DNA from: Lentzea alba
Lineage (GTDB): Bacteria > Actinomycetota > Actinomycetes > Mycobacteriales > Pseudonocardiaceae
Reading direction: 5' to 3'
Assembly (NCBI RefSeq): GCF_011067745.1
Contig: NZ_JAAMPJ010000005.1
Span: forward strand, 278,965 to 342,964
DNA length: 64,000 nt
Positions 40,217 through 52,132 of the stretch are shown here, in pieces (the stretch's first letter is position 1; each line of letters starts with the position of its first letter). The position numbers and the translations under genes were made by a program. The notes under the pieces were generated by a model that saw only the letters and a program-made list of their open reading frames with translations, was not told where the DNA came from and searched no databases.

Positions 40217-41959
40217 TTTGAATCGCTCGTACGTGAGGTCGATCAGGTGATCGCAGATGCGTTTGAATGAGTGCTTGTGGGTTGCGTGAGCCTGACGCGT
40301 GGTTCGATCATGCGTTCGATACGATCGCTGGTGTGGCAGTTGACGGGTTGCGGGTGATCGCGCCGTCGTTTGTCGTGCCTGGCTCGTCTGGTGTGGCGAT
40401 CCGGACTCGTCTCAAGGGCTTGACTGTCGCGGACGAGCGGGTGTTGCGGTTGGCCGGGGCGCATCTGGGGTCGCTGGCGGGTCGTGATCTGAAGGCGCGG
40501 TGCGCGGCCGGGCTGGAGCATTCCAGTCAGGCGTGGGCGGATCGCAAACGCGGGCTTACGCCGGAGTCGTCGTCGCGGTGGGCTGGGTCGATCACCAAGG
40601 GATCGCATGATCAGTGGGCGTTGGCTCGCCGTGGTCAGGCCGCGCATATCGCTGGTTTGCGCGCGGGTGTTGCGATGATCGAGCGCCGGTTGGCGCTGCC
40701 GATCGGGTTTCGGGGCGGCAAGCGAGAGCCGGGTGGTTACCGGTCCCGGCGGGAGTGGCATGCGAAGTCGCGTCGACTGGGTGTGCTGCGGGCTCGGCTC
40801 GCGGCGGCGGAGGCGGATCGAGCGGCCGGCCGGGTGCGGATCGTGCGGGGCGGGAAGCGCCTTCTCAACACCCGTCACAACCTCGGTGCCGCGCAGTTGA
40901 CCGAAGCGCGGTGGCGAGAACACTGGGAAGCCGGGCGCTGGTTTCTGGCCGCGGACGGCGAGGCGGGGAAGCGCTGGGGCAACGAAACGATCCGCATCAC
41001 CCCCGGCGGTGAAATGTCGATCAAGCTGCCCACACCGCTGGCGGACCTGGCGAACGCCAGGCACGGCCGGTACGTCTTCACCGCACGCGCGGTGTTCGCG
41101 CACCGCGGCCCCGAGTGGACAGAGCGGATCGAGCGGAACCTGGCGGTCGCTTACCGGATCCACCACGACGCTGACCGTGGCCGCTGGTACGTCACCGCCT
41201 CCTGGCAGCGCCCTGCCGCCCCCGGACTTCCGTTGTGCATCGTGGCCGCGGGTGGTGTTGTCGGGGTGGACACGAACGACGACCACCTGGCAGCGTGGCG
41301 GCTCGACTCGCATGGCAACCCGCTCGGCCGTCCCCGCCGTTTCTGCTACGACCTCACCGGCCACGCCGAGCACCGCGACGCGCAGATCCGGCACGCCCTG
41401 ACTCGCCTGCTGCACTGGACCCGGCGTGCCGGTGTGACGGCGATCGCGGTCGAGGACCTGGACTTCGAACAGGACAAGACCCGCGAGAAACACGGGAACA
41501 GAAAACGCTTCCGCCGCCTGCTCTCCCGCTTCCCCACGGCAAAGCTCCGGGCCAGGCTGACCGGCATGGCCGGTGAGCACGGCATCGCCGTCATCGCGGT
41601 CGACCCGGCCTACACCTCCCGCTGGGGTGCCCAGCACTGGCAGAAACCCCTCACCACCGCCACACGCAAGGTTTCCCGGCACGACGCGGCGAGTGTCGCT
41701 GTCGGGCGACGCGCCCTCGGGCATCCAATCCGGCGACGGACGGCACCGCCCCCACGTGACCAGAGCGATCACGCGGAGCATCGGACCGCCCAGGCCGGAC
41801 CGGACACCCGACGGCGTGAGGAAACCCGCCCCCGCAGACCCGGACCGCGGACACGATCCGCGCCGCCCGGCCGCGGGCAGTACGCGGGCAACCAGGACGC
41901 CCAACACCGTTCGGAGCGCCCGGCCGAGCAGGACACACTCCCGCTCAGCCCATAGGAAC
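40217..41959 (+). mobile_element. TnpB-only insertion element (IS605/IS1341-like)
   Basis: About 1.74 kb bounded by the two halves of the interrupted gene. The host sequence resumes as GGCAGG on the left and GGTAGAGC on the right; a GG pair is shared by both junctions, so the exact ends are ambiguous by two bases and no longer target duplication exists. This fits IS605/IS607-type insertion. It encodes only a TnpB-like protein and no TnpA, so it needs a transposase in trans. The motif GTTTGAAT occurs twice at the left end (40217 and 40261). Confidence 0.75.
40267..41955 (+). CDS. tnpB: TnpB-like RuvC protein (RNA-guided nuclease family) without zinc finger
   Basis: A 562-residue protein. The RuvC acids are Asp335 (GVDTNDDH), Glu396 (AVEDLDF) and Asp473 (RHDAASVAVG), so the catalytic set is complete. 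Between Glu and the last Asp, where TnpB usually has two CxxC zinc-finger pairs after NPAYTS, this protein reads DPAYTSRWGAQHWQKPL without cysteines. The last 80 residues are Pro/Arg/Gln-rich and unstructured, and the stop lies at the element's right end. This is consistent with the 3' coding part doubling as a guide (omega) RNA. It belongs to actinobacterial 'TnpB-related' proteins. Confidence 0.82.
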   Translation: MSACGLREPDAWFDHAFDTIAGVAVDGLRVIAPSFVVPGSSGVAIRTRLKGLTVADERVLRLAGAHLGSLAGRDLKARCAAGLEHSSQAWADRKRGLTPESSSRWAGSITKGSHDQWALARRGQAAHIAGLRAGVAMIERRLALPIGFRGGKREPGGYRSRREWHAKSRRLGVLRARLAAAEADRAAGRVRIVRGGKRLLNTRHNLGAAQLTEARWREHWEAGRWFLAADGEAGKRWGNETIRITPGGEMSIKLPTPLADLANARHGRYVFTARAVFAHRGPEWTERIERNLAVAYRIHHDADRGRWYVTASWQRPAAPGLPLCIVAAGGVVGVDTNDDHLAAWRLDSHGNPLGRPRRFCYDLTGHAEHRDAQIRHALTRLLHWTRRAGVTAIAVEDLDFEQDKTREKHGNRKRFRRLLSRFPTAKLRARLTGMAGEHGIAVIAVDPAYTSRWGAQHWQKPLTTATRKVSRHDAASVAVGRRALGHPIRRRTAPPPRDQSDHAEHRTAQAGPDTRRREETRPRRPGPRTRSAPPGRGQYAGNQDAQHRSERPAEQDTLPLSP

Positions 41960-42289
41960 GGTAGAGCGCCGACGCACGCGCGACGCTCTCCTCCTGAGCC
42001 TGTGCCCCGTTGAGGAACCCACCGCCGGGGTTGCGCGCGGAAGCGAAGACCAGACCGGCGACGTCGCCGCCGAGCCGCCGGGTCGCCTCCAAAGTGGACT
42101 CGTTGGTGACGTCCACCCTCGGGGCTCGCCCGGTGCCGGCAGGGACAACTCGTCCTCCGGCAGGTGAAGGCGAGTCCCGGACACCGCCGGGGTGACGGCG
42201 ATCGGAACCTCGCGCGACCCGGTGGAGTAGGAACCTCGCTCCGAGATCTCGACGGTGTCGCGGGCGATCGCTCGCAGCCTGCTGCTCAT
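41960..42289 (-). pseudogene. TIGR02452-family gene, 5' fragment (with a frameshift)
   Basis: From ATG 42289 the minus strand reads MSSRLRAIARDTVEISERGS and TRLHLPEDELSLPAPGE. It then changes frame near 42120 to VDVTNESTLEATRRL and FASARNPGGGFLNGAQAQEE, ending ASALY at the element edge. FASARNPGGG is the family's binding loop. The frameshift is separate from the insertion, so the gene has been broken twice. Confidence 0.8.
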
Positions 42290-42325
42290 GATGCGAACAA
42301 TTGTTCCAAGCCTGCCAAGCGGTTT

Positions 42326-43312
42326 TCAGATCCGCGCATAGGTCTCCGCGACCGCGCCGAACGCGGCCTTGGGTTCCCAGTTCCCGTCCTCGTAGACCTT
42401 CACGACGCCAGGACTGGCGATGTCGAAATCCCGGCTCGGGTCGTCCGGCCGATGCGTGTAGTTGTTGAGCGCGAACATGTACACGAACGCGCCGTCCACG
42501 CCTTCCGCCTCGAAGATCTCCAGCAGCTCGCGCAGGTACGCGGCCTGTTCCTCCTCGTCACGGACATAGCCGTCCTTGACCCGGACCGGCCGTCCGGCGG
42601 CGTCGAGGTCGACGATCTCCATGCTGCGCGGCGCCACCGCTCCCGATCCCCGCCAGGCGGCGGTGCCGAACCCGGTGATCGCCACCGGCTTCCCTCGCCC
42701 CACCACGTTCCGGATGCCTTCCGCGTACCGGTCCGCGACCTCGGCCGACCGGATCAGCTCGAACGACATGACGTCGAACAGGCTCCAGTCCACCCGTTCG
42801 AACGGGATGCACGCGTACGTGATCTTCCCGCCGAAGTGTTCCCGCACGACTTTCACCGCCCGCGCCAGGAACTCGTTGAGCCGCTCCCCGGCCTCCAGCA
42901 TCCGTTCAGGGTTGCCCAGCACCCGGTTCACGCGGTCCATGACGTCGTCGCCGTCGAGGAACCCGTCGTTCATGACGCTCAGCTCGACCCCGGTCACGAA
43001 CACCACCTCGGCCCCACCGGCCCGAACCCGTTCGGCCCGCCGCGCGCACTCCGCGAACAGCTCCAGAATCTCGTCCGGCTTCAGCTCCAGCGGGTAGGGC
43101 GAGAACCAGACCTCCAGCCCCAGGTCAGCCGCGATGAGAGCGGCCTGCTCCAGCCGTTCCGGATCGCCCCCGACGAGATGAACGGCGTTGCAGTGCAGCT
43201 CGTCCCTGATCACTGCCAGCTCCCGCCTGACCACGTCCAGGTCGAAGTCAGGCACGGAAATCTCGCCACCGCGCACGAACCCGGTGTCGTACGCGATCCC
43301 CTTGGCACGCAT
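42326..43312 (-). CDS. TIM-barrel-like protein, glycosidase-like ('abortive infection' label in databases)
   Basis: A 328-residue soluble protein. Segments such as HCNAVHLVGGDPERLEQAAL, LGLEVWFSPYP, GAEVVFVTGVELSV, ITYACIPFERVDWS and GKPVAITGFGTAAWRG follow the alternating strand-helix pattern of glycosidase TIM barrels. As I recall, related actinobacterial proteins are often labelled abortive infection protein, without mechanism known to me. A normally acidic residue at the end of a barrel strand is Gly here (AITGFG where relatives have AITEFG). Monocistronic. Confidence 0.65.
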   Translation of the reverse strand: MRAKGIAYDTGFVRGGEISVPDFDLDVVRRELAVIRDELHCNAVHLVGGDPERLEQAALIAADLGLEVWFSPYPLELKPDEILELFAECARRAERVRAGGAEVVFVTGVELSVMNDGFLDGDDVMDRVNRVLGNPERMLEAGERLNEFLARAVKVVREHFGGKITYACIPFERVDWSLFDVMSFELIRSAEVADRYAEGIRNVVGRGKPVAITGFGTAAWRGSGAVAPRSMEIVDLDAAGRPVRVKDGYVRDEEEQAAYLRELLEIFEAEGVDGAFVYMFALNNYTHRPDDPSRDFDIASPGVVKVYEDGNWEPKAAFGAVAETYARI

Positions 43313-43387
43313 GAGCAGTCCCCTTTCGTCTCGATGCTCCGAGACTAGAGACTAAAACTGCGTGCACGCAAGTTTGCGTTCACGAAC

Positions 43388-43822
43388 CTAAGTTGGCCAG
43401 ACCAGCAACACCGGACAGGTCGCGTGATCCACCACGAACCGCGTGGCCGGCCCGAGACTGCGCGGCCCCGCATGACTCACGTCGCCGTCGCGACACAAGA
43501 TCAACAGCGACGCTTCCCGGGCCGCCGCGACAACTTCGTGTTCGACCCGACCGACCCGCGCCGACGTCGTGCACGGCACCCCGAGCCGGTCGGCGGCCGC
43601 CTCCAGCAACCGCGAGGCGTGATCCGCCGCCAGTCCGTCCAGCCGCGCGCCAGGATCCCGGGACGGATGCCGCCCGAACAACCCAGCGAACGCACCGTGC
43701 GCCGCCCCCGGCACGTCGTGATCACTGACGTGCAGCAACAGCAACTCTTCCCCGCCGAACGCCCGAGCCGCGTCGACGCAGTCCTGCCAGGTGTCGTCGG
43801 CGACCCACACGACCACCGTCAT
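43388..43822 (-). CDS. Universal stress protein (UspA) domain
   Basis: A 144-residue single UspA domain with an N-terminal strand (MTVVVWVADD) and a C-terminal region LGPATRFVVDHATCPVLLVW. The ATP-loop G-x2-G-x9-G(S/T) is altered, so ATP binding is doubtful. It begins four bases after the transporter stop and is surely co-transcribed, suggesting it modulates the transporter. Confidence 0.85.
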   Translation of the reverse strand: MTVVVWVADDTWQDCVDAARAFGGEELLLLHVSDHDVPGAAHGAFAGLFGRHPSRDPGARLDGLAADHASRLLEAAADRLGVPCTTSARVGRVEHEVVAAAREASLLILCRDGDVSHAGPRSLGPATRFVVDHATCPVLLVWPT

Positions 43823-43825
43823 CGG

Positions 43826-45067
43826 TCATCCTCCGATCACGAGCAGAGACACCCACAGTGCCACGACCGCGCCGACCAGCGTGGCAGGCACGGCGAGCAC
43901 CCCGAGCCTGGTGAACTCCGGCAGGTTCACCTCGGTGTCGTGGTCGTGCACGATCCGCCGCCACAGCAACGTGGCCAACGACCCCGCATAGGTGAGGTTC
44001 GGCCCCAGGTTCACCCCGAGCAGCACCGCCAGCACCGCCCCGGCGCCCAGCGGTGCCACCAGCGGCAACAACACCAGCACCGCGGGCAAGTTGTTGATCA
44101 CGTTCGCCAGCACCGCGGCCACCGCCGCCACCCCCAGCAACGCCAGCAGTCCGTTCCCACCAGGCACCACGTGCCGCAACAGGTCGTCCAACCCGTTGTC
44201 GACCACCGCCCGCACCACCAGCCCAAGTCCCAGCACGAACGCGAGAAACGGCACCGAAGCCGCCCGCACCACCTTGACCACCGACGTGCGCCGCCGAGCC
44301 AACGCCCGAACCGCCATGGCCACCGCGCCCGCACAGGCCGCCCAGGCCGGATCAACCCCGGTAGCGGACGCCACCACGAACCCGACCAAGGTCAACCCGA
44401 CCGTCGCCAACGCGAACACCGGCATCTCAGCCGGTGGCCGCACCTCCGGCGCGTGCACCGGGGCATCGAGATCCGTCCGGAAGAACCACCGGAACACCAC
44501 GTACTCGACCGCGATCGCCACCACCCACGGCAACGCCATCAGTGCCGCGAACCGCGTGAAACTCAGCCCGCTGGACGCGAACGCCAGCAGGTTCGTCAGG
44601 TTGGACACCGGCAACAGCAACGACGCGCTGTTCGACAGGTGCGTGCACGCGTAGACGTGCGGCTTGGGCCGAACCCCGAGCTGAGCCGCCGTCGCGAACA
44701 CCACCGGCGTCAGCAACACGACCGTCGCGTCCAGACTGAGCACCGCCGTGGTCACCGACGCCGCGACGAACACACCGCCCAGCAACGTCCGCGGTCGCCC
44801 ACCGGACGCCCCCGCCATCCAGGTACCGCAGGCCTGGAACAGCCCTTCGTCGTCACAAAGCTGTGCCAGCACCAGAATCGCGGCCAGGAACCCGATCACG
44901 GGTCCCAGCCGCACCGCCTCGTCCACCGCGTGGTCGACCGGCAACGCACCGACCAGCACGACGAGCACGCCAGCGGGCACCGCCACCGCGGCCTCGGGCC
45001 AACCCCACGGCCGGACGACCGCGCACACCAGCACAGCCACCAGCAATAACACCGACAGCGCCAGCAC
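43826..45067 (-). CDS. ArsB/NhaD-superfamily ion transporter
   Basis: A 413-residue membrane protein with about 11 hydrophobic helices and the ion transporter superfamily inverted-repeat layout. Family-like segments are ASVTTAVLSLDATVVLLTP, THLSNSASLLLPVSNLTNLL and ANVINNLPAVLVLLPL, the last two containing the Asn-rich re-entrant motifs (SNLTN and NNLP). It matches ArsB/SLC13-like (ArsB_NhaD permease) exporters. No arsR or arsC is adjacent, so arsenite is only one of several possible substrates. Downstream the universal stress gene is coupled. Confidence 0.82.
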   Translation of the reverse strand: MLALSVLLLVAVLVCAVVRPWGWPEAAVAVPAGVLVVLVGALPVDHAVDEAVRLGPVIGFLAAILVLAQLCDDEGLFQACGTWMAGASGGRPRTLLGGVFVAASVTTAVLSLDATVVLLTPVVFATAAQLGVRPKPHVYACTHLSNSASLLLPVSNLTNLLAFASSGLSFTRFAALMALPWVVAIAVEYVVFRWFFRTDLDAPVHAPEVRPPAEMPVFALATVGLTLVGFVVASATGVDPAWAACAGAVAMAVRALARRRTSVVKVVRAASVPFLAFVLGLGLVVRAVVDNGLDDLLRHVVPGGNGLLALLGVAAVAAVLANVINNLPAVLVLLPLVAPLGAGAVLAVLLGVNLGPNLTYAGSLATLLWRRIVHDHDTEVNLPEFTRLGVLAVPATLVGAVVALWVSLLVIGG

Positions 45068-45128
45068 GGATCCTCCTGCGCCGGCGGGCCCGGCTCACCT
45101 CCGAAACTCTAGAACCTGTGCCGCGCCT

Positions 45129-45584
45129 TCACATCTTCGCGGCGGCGGACTTGATCGCCTGCCGAATCCGGAAATAAGTCCCACAACGGCAAACGTTCGC
45201 GATTCGGTCGATGTCCTCGTCGCTGGGTTCGCCGACGGAGTTCAACAACGCCACCGCCGCCATGATCTGCCCGGGCTGGCAGTACCCGCACTGGGCGACG
45301 TCCTGTTCCAGCCAGGCCTCCTGAACAGGATGCAGCTCATCCCCGGAAGCCAGCCCCTCGATCGTGGTGACGGTCTTCCCGGCACAAGAGGAAACCGGTG
45401 TGACACAAGGCTGAACCTCGACACCGTCGAGGTGGGACGTGCAGGCGCGGCACACCCCGATGCCGCAGCCGAACTTGGGTCCGCGCACCCCGAGCTTGTC
45501 CCGCAGAACCCAGAGCAGAGCCATGTCCGCGGGAGCCTCGACCGAAACCGGCTTCCCGTTGACGACGAAGGTGTAGGTAGGCAC
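45129..45584 (-). CDS. iorA: (2Fe-2S)-binding subunit of a molybdenum hydroxylase (IorA-like)
   Basis: A 151-residue protein with two [2Fe-2S] sites: the plant-type cluster [15 protein letters not shown] (and C further on in SSCAG), and the second in [10 protein letters not shown] with VCRCGTY. This is the small subunit of isoquinoline 1-oxidoreductase-type enzymes, passing electrons from the Mo site. GTG 45584 is set by GAAGGAG seven bases upstream. It follows the large subunit by 13 bp. Confidence 0.92.
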   Translation of the reverse strand: MPTYTFVVNGKPVSVEAPADMALLWVLRDKLGVRGPKFGCGIGVCRACTSHLDGVEVQPCVTPVSSCAGKTVTTIEGLASGDELHPVQEAWLEQDVAQCGYCQPGQIMAAVALLNSVGEPSDEDIDRIANVCRCGTYFRIRQAIKSAAAKM

Positions 45585-45597
45585 AGGGAACGCTCCT

Positions 45598-47766
45598 TCA
45601 GCGCGGGAACGGCTCGAAGTCGACGGGGAAGATGATCGGGAAGCTGCGCGGAACCACGCCGGTGGCACGCGCATAGGCGTTGGCGATCGCCCCGACCGCG
45701 GCGGGCACTCCCAACTCGCCCGCCCCGCCGGGTTCACCGCTGGCCGGCATCACGTGCACCCGCACGTCCAACGGCGCATCCTTCTGCCGCGCGTAGTGGA
45801 ACTGCGAGTACGACCCCTCCAACGGCAACCCTCGGTCGATGTGCAGGCCTGCCCGCAACGTCGTGGAGATCGCGTCCGTGAGCCCGCCCAGCATCTGCGC
45901 CTCGAGCCCACGCGGGTTCACCGGCCGTCCGACGTCGACCACGATCACCGCCTTGACCACCCGAGGGTTCTGCGGATCCCGCGCGTCGATCTCCACCAGA
46001 CAGGCCGTGCACGACTTGTACTCGTCGTGGAACGCGACACCCTGCGCGAACCCGCGCGGCATCGCCCGCCCCCACTCGCCCAGCGCCGCGGCCTTGTCCA
46101 GCACCGCCCGCTGACGAGCGCTCTTCAGATGCTCCCGCCGGAACGCGACCGGGTCCTTGCCCATCCGCGCCGCCAGCTGGTCGACCAGGATCTCTTCCGC
46201 ACCACGGGTGTTCGCGGAGTAAACCGACCGCCACGACCCTGTGTGCATCCGCAGCGGGACCTCGTTGAGCAACGAGGTCACCACCCCGAAGTTGTAAGGC
46301 ACCTTGCAGGTCGTCAAAAACACCGTCTGCGCAAAGGAGAGGTTCCCGCCCACCGGCAAGGAAGCAGCGGTGGCGGTGAGGATCTCCCCCAGTCCGTGCC
46401 GGAAATCGGTCTCGACGGACGCCACCCGGTGCTCGAACGTCAGCACGTTGCCGAGCCCGAACGTGGCGCGCAGCTTGTGATGGCTGGCTGCCCGAGCCCG
46501 CCCGTGCCGCATGTCGTCGGTGCGCGACCACATCAGCTTCACCGGCCGCCGCAACGCCTGGGAGATCTGCGCGGCCTCGATGGCGGCGTCGAAGAACAGC
46601 CGGCGCCCGAACGACCCGCCACCCTGCATCACGTGCACGGTCACCGCGGCCTCGGGCAACCCGAGCACCGAGGCGATCGTCTGCCGCGCCACGATCGGCG
46701 ACTTCAACCCGGCCCAGATCTCGGCCCGATCATCACGGACGTCCGCGATCGCCGAGTTCGTCTCCATCGGCGCGTGACTGACGAACGCGAAGTCGAACTC
46801 CATGTCCACGTGCTGAGTCAGCAGCGGCGGTACCACGAACGGCAACGCGGCGGCCCGCAACTTCGCCCGGATCTCCTTGTCCGACAGAGCGTCGATCGTG
46901 CCGGGGTTCCAGGTGACCTTCAGCGCGTCCCGAGCGGCCATCGCCTGCCCGAACGTCTCGGCGACCACCGCGACCCCCGTCGGCACGACACCGACCGCGA
47001 GCACACCCGGCATCGACCGCGCGGCAGCCGAATCCACCGACTTGACCGTGCCGTTGATCGTCGGCGGCCGGCGCACGACCGTCGGCATCGCCCCCGGCAC
47101 GTCGTGGTCGAGCGTGTACTTGAACTGGCCGGTGACCATCGCGCGGGCGTCGATGCGCGACTGCGGCGTGCCGACGAGCCGGTGCTGCGACGCGGGTTTC
47201 GGTTGCGCGGAAAAGACTCCGGTCAGCTGAGCGGCCGCGGAGGTCAACAGCCCGTAGGCGATGAACCGGCCGTCCGGCAGCACCACTCCACCGTCGCGAG
47301 TGGACAGTCTCTCGACGGCCACCCCGTGCTCCTGAGCGGCCGCCGCGACCAGCCTGGCCCGCACGGCCGCCGCCGCGGAACGGACCGGCCCGTACGCCGA
47401 CCTGATCGTGTTGGAACCGCCGGTGAGCTGGTTGAACAGCAACTCGGAACGCGCGTCCGCCAAGACCACGCGCACCCGGTCCAGTGGCAGGTCGAGCTCC
47501 TCCGCGACGAGCATCGCGGTGGCCGTGGTGATGCCCTGGCCGACCTCGGCGCGAGGCAGTTCGAGCGTGACGACGCCGTCCTCGCCGACCGTGAGCACGG
47601 CGAGCGCGCCCGCGGTCGGCGTTCCGGCCAGGATGAGGATGTCGCCGAGATCCATGATCTCGGCCGGTTGCGGCAGCGTCGGGAGGACGGCCTCCGCGGT
47701 ACCGGGCACCGCGACGGTGAGCACCGGGGCGGCGACCAGGAACGCGAGGAACTGCCGACGACGCAC
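45598..47766 (-). CDS. iorB: Molybdopterin-binding large subunit of a molybdenum hydroxylase (IorB-like)
   Basis: A 722-residue protein with a Tat-type signal ([13 protein letters not shown], cleavage near AEA), then two xanthine-oxidase-type Mo-cofactor domains. Key segments: [28 protein letters not shown] (around 380), [20 protein letters not shown], and [21 protein letters not shown], which carries the catalytic Glu of the family. No FAD subunit is present, as in IorAB and quinone-linked aldehyde oxidases, and no maturation factor (XdhC-like) is adjacent. It hydroxylates an N-heterocycle or oxidises an aldehyde; the substrate is not decidable. Confidence 0.9.
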   Translation of the reverse strand: MRRRQFLAFLVAAPVLTVAVPGTAEAVLPTLPQPAEIMDLGDILILAGTPTAGALAVLTVGEDGVVTLELPRAEVGQGITTATAMLVAEELDLPLDRVRVVLADARSELLFNQLTGGSNTIRSAYGPVRSAAAAVRARLVAAAAQEHGVAVERLSTRDGGVVLPDGRFIAYGLLTSAAAQLTGVFSAQPKPASQHRLVGTPQSRIDARAMVTGQFKYTLDHDVPGAMPTVVRRPPTINGTVKSVDSAAARSMPGVLAVGVVPTGVAVVAETFGQAMAARDALKVTWNPGTIDALSDKEIRAKLRAAALPFVVPPLLTQHVDMEFDFAFVSHAPMETNSAIADVRDDRAEIWAGLKSPIVARQTIASVLGLPEAAVTVHVMQGGGSFGRRLFFDAAIEAAQISQALRRPVKLMWSRTDDMRHGRARAASHHKLRATFGLGNVLTFEHRVASVETDFRHGLGEILTATAASLPVGGNLSFAQTVFLTTCKVPYNFGVVTSLLNEVPLRMHTGSWRSVYSANTRGAEEILVDQLAARMGKDPVAFRREHLKSARQRAVLDKAAALGEWGRAMPRGFAQGVAFHDEYKSCTACLVEIDARDPQNPRVVKAVIVVDVGRPVNPRGLEAQMLGGLTDAISTTLRAGLHIDRGLPLEGSYSQFHYARQKDAPLDVRVHVMPASGEPGGAGELGVPAAVGAIANAYARATGVVPRSFPIIFPVDFEPFPR

Positions 47767-47817
47767 GGGGACCCGGGTTTCGGGGACCGGACTTCGTTGT
47801 CACAGGTCATGTAATCG

Positions 47818-50981
<3,164 letters not shown>

Positions 50982-51290
50982 AAGACCCCCACCGCCGAAG
51001 AAATCGGAAACGGATGCACGCGGAGCACTCACGCGTGCCGGAAGTGGAGTCAGTAGATCACGTGAACGATGTTGCCATACACTGTACGAGAGCGCAACCG
51101 CACACCTGCACTTCGACGACTCGGTGGCCGGGAGCCTCTGGGGCGCCACGTACTACCACGTGCAGACCAATCCGGGCGGCATCGACTTCCACGAGAACGT
51201 CGGCTCCGAAGGTGCTCGCGGCTACCGCAAACGCCTCAGCGAGGGTGGCCTCTGAGATAGACTGAAGGCCGATCTACCTGGGGGTTTTGG
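50982..51290. other. Divergent promoter region with a coding-like stretch
   Basis: This gap separates the ABC-F pair from the methyltransferase. Minus-strand TTGCGC near 51110 could be a -35 element for the ABC-F genes. From about 51110 to 51255 the plus strand is coding-like: LHFDDSVAGSLWGATYYHVQ, then GGIDFHENVGSEGARGYRKR, ending at a TGA. No family recognised; it may be the end of a lost gene. Confidence 0.4.
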
Positions 51291-52004
51291 TTGCATCGGC
51301 ACATCAGGACGGTCGACGACGTCCTCGCTCTGCTCGACGGGTTCCTCCCGGCTCAGGCCGGCGACTGGTGGGACGGCTTCTACGAGGATCGGGATCGCGA
51401 GGTCCCGTTCTTCGTGGCCAAGCCGGACGAGAACCTGGCCGGCTACCTCGAACGCGGCGTGATCCGGCCGGGCCGGGCGCTCGACGTCGGTTGCGGGCCG
51501 GGCCGCAACGCGATCTTCCTGGCGCGCCACGGGTTCCAGGTCGACGCCGTGGACATCTCGGCCACCGCCGTCGCGTGGGCCGCGGAACGGGCCGAGGGGC
51601 TCGGCATCCGGTTCCGCCACGGTGACGCGTTCGCGACCGAGGGCTCGTACGACCTGATCTACGACTCCGGCTGCTTCCACCACCTGCCGCCGCACCGCCG
51701 GATCAGCTACCTCGCGTTGCTCGACCGCGCTCTCAAGCCCGGCGGCCACTTCGCGCTGACCTGCTTCACCGCCGACGAGGGCACCGCCACGCCGGACACC
51801 GAGCTCTACCGGCAGTCCGGCCTGGCCGGCGGCGTCGGGTACGAGCCCGACGACCTGCGGTGGATCTTCCAGGACCTGACCGAGGTCGAGCTGCGCCGGA
51901 TGATCGACCAGCCGGAGGGCTCCGCGACGTTCGGGAAGTCCTTCCTGTGGACGGCGCTCTTCCGCCGGGCCGGGACACTCCACACAGGACAAGCGTCACG
52001 CTGA
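51291..52004 (+). CDS. Class I SAM-dependent methyltransferase
   Basis: A 237-residue methyltransferase. Motif I is ALDVGCGPGRNAIFLA (near 63), followed by VDAVDISATAVAWA and YDLIYDSGCFHHL. The C-terminal half (TPDTELYRQSGLAGGVGYEP) resembles the TehB/thiopurine-type group. The start is TTG 51291, with a GGGGG stretch upstream. It is divergent from the ABC-F pair, so a shared resistance or tailoring role is possible but unproven. Confidence 0.87.
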   Translation: MHRHIRTVDDVLALLDGFLPAQAGDWWDGFYEDRDREVPFFVAKPDENLAGYLERGVIRPGRALDVGCGPGRNAIFLARHGFQVDAVDISATAVAWAAERAEGLGIRFRHGDAFATEGSYDLIYDSGCFHHLPPHRRISYLALLDRALKPGGHFALTCFTADEGTATPDTELYRQSGLAGGVGYEPDDLRWIFQDLTEVELRRMIDQPEGSATFGKSFLWTALFRRAGTLHTGQASR

Positions 52005-52132
52005 TCGTCGCGGCGACCGGACGCCGGTGTCCGGCAGGCGGAAACCGGCGGGCCCGCCACCTGCGAAAGTAGGGTCCATCCCCTGCTCCCGTAGGTGATC
52101 CAAGGCACAAATCCGGCAGTATCGTCAGGCGC

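Noticed and set aside
40267..41955. A nuclease-dead TnpB-like repressor (TldR type)
   Set aside because: All three RuvC acidic residues are present, and the gene still lies in a recognisable element, so domestication is not supported.
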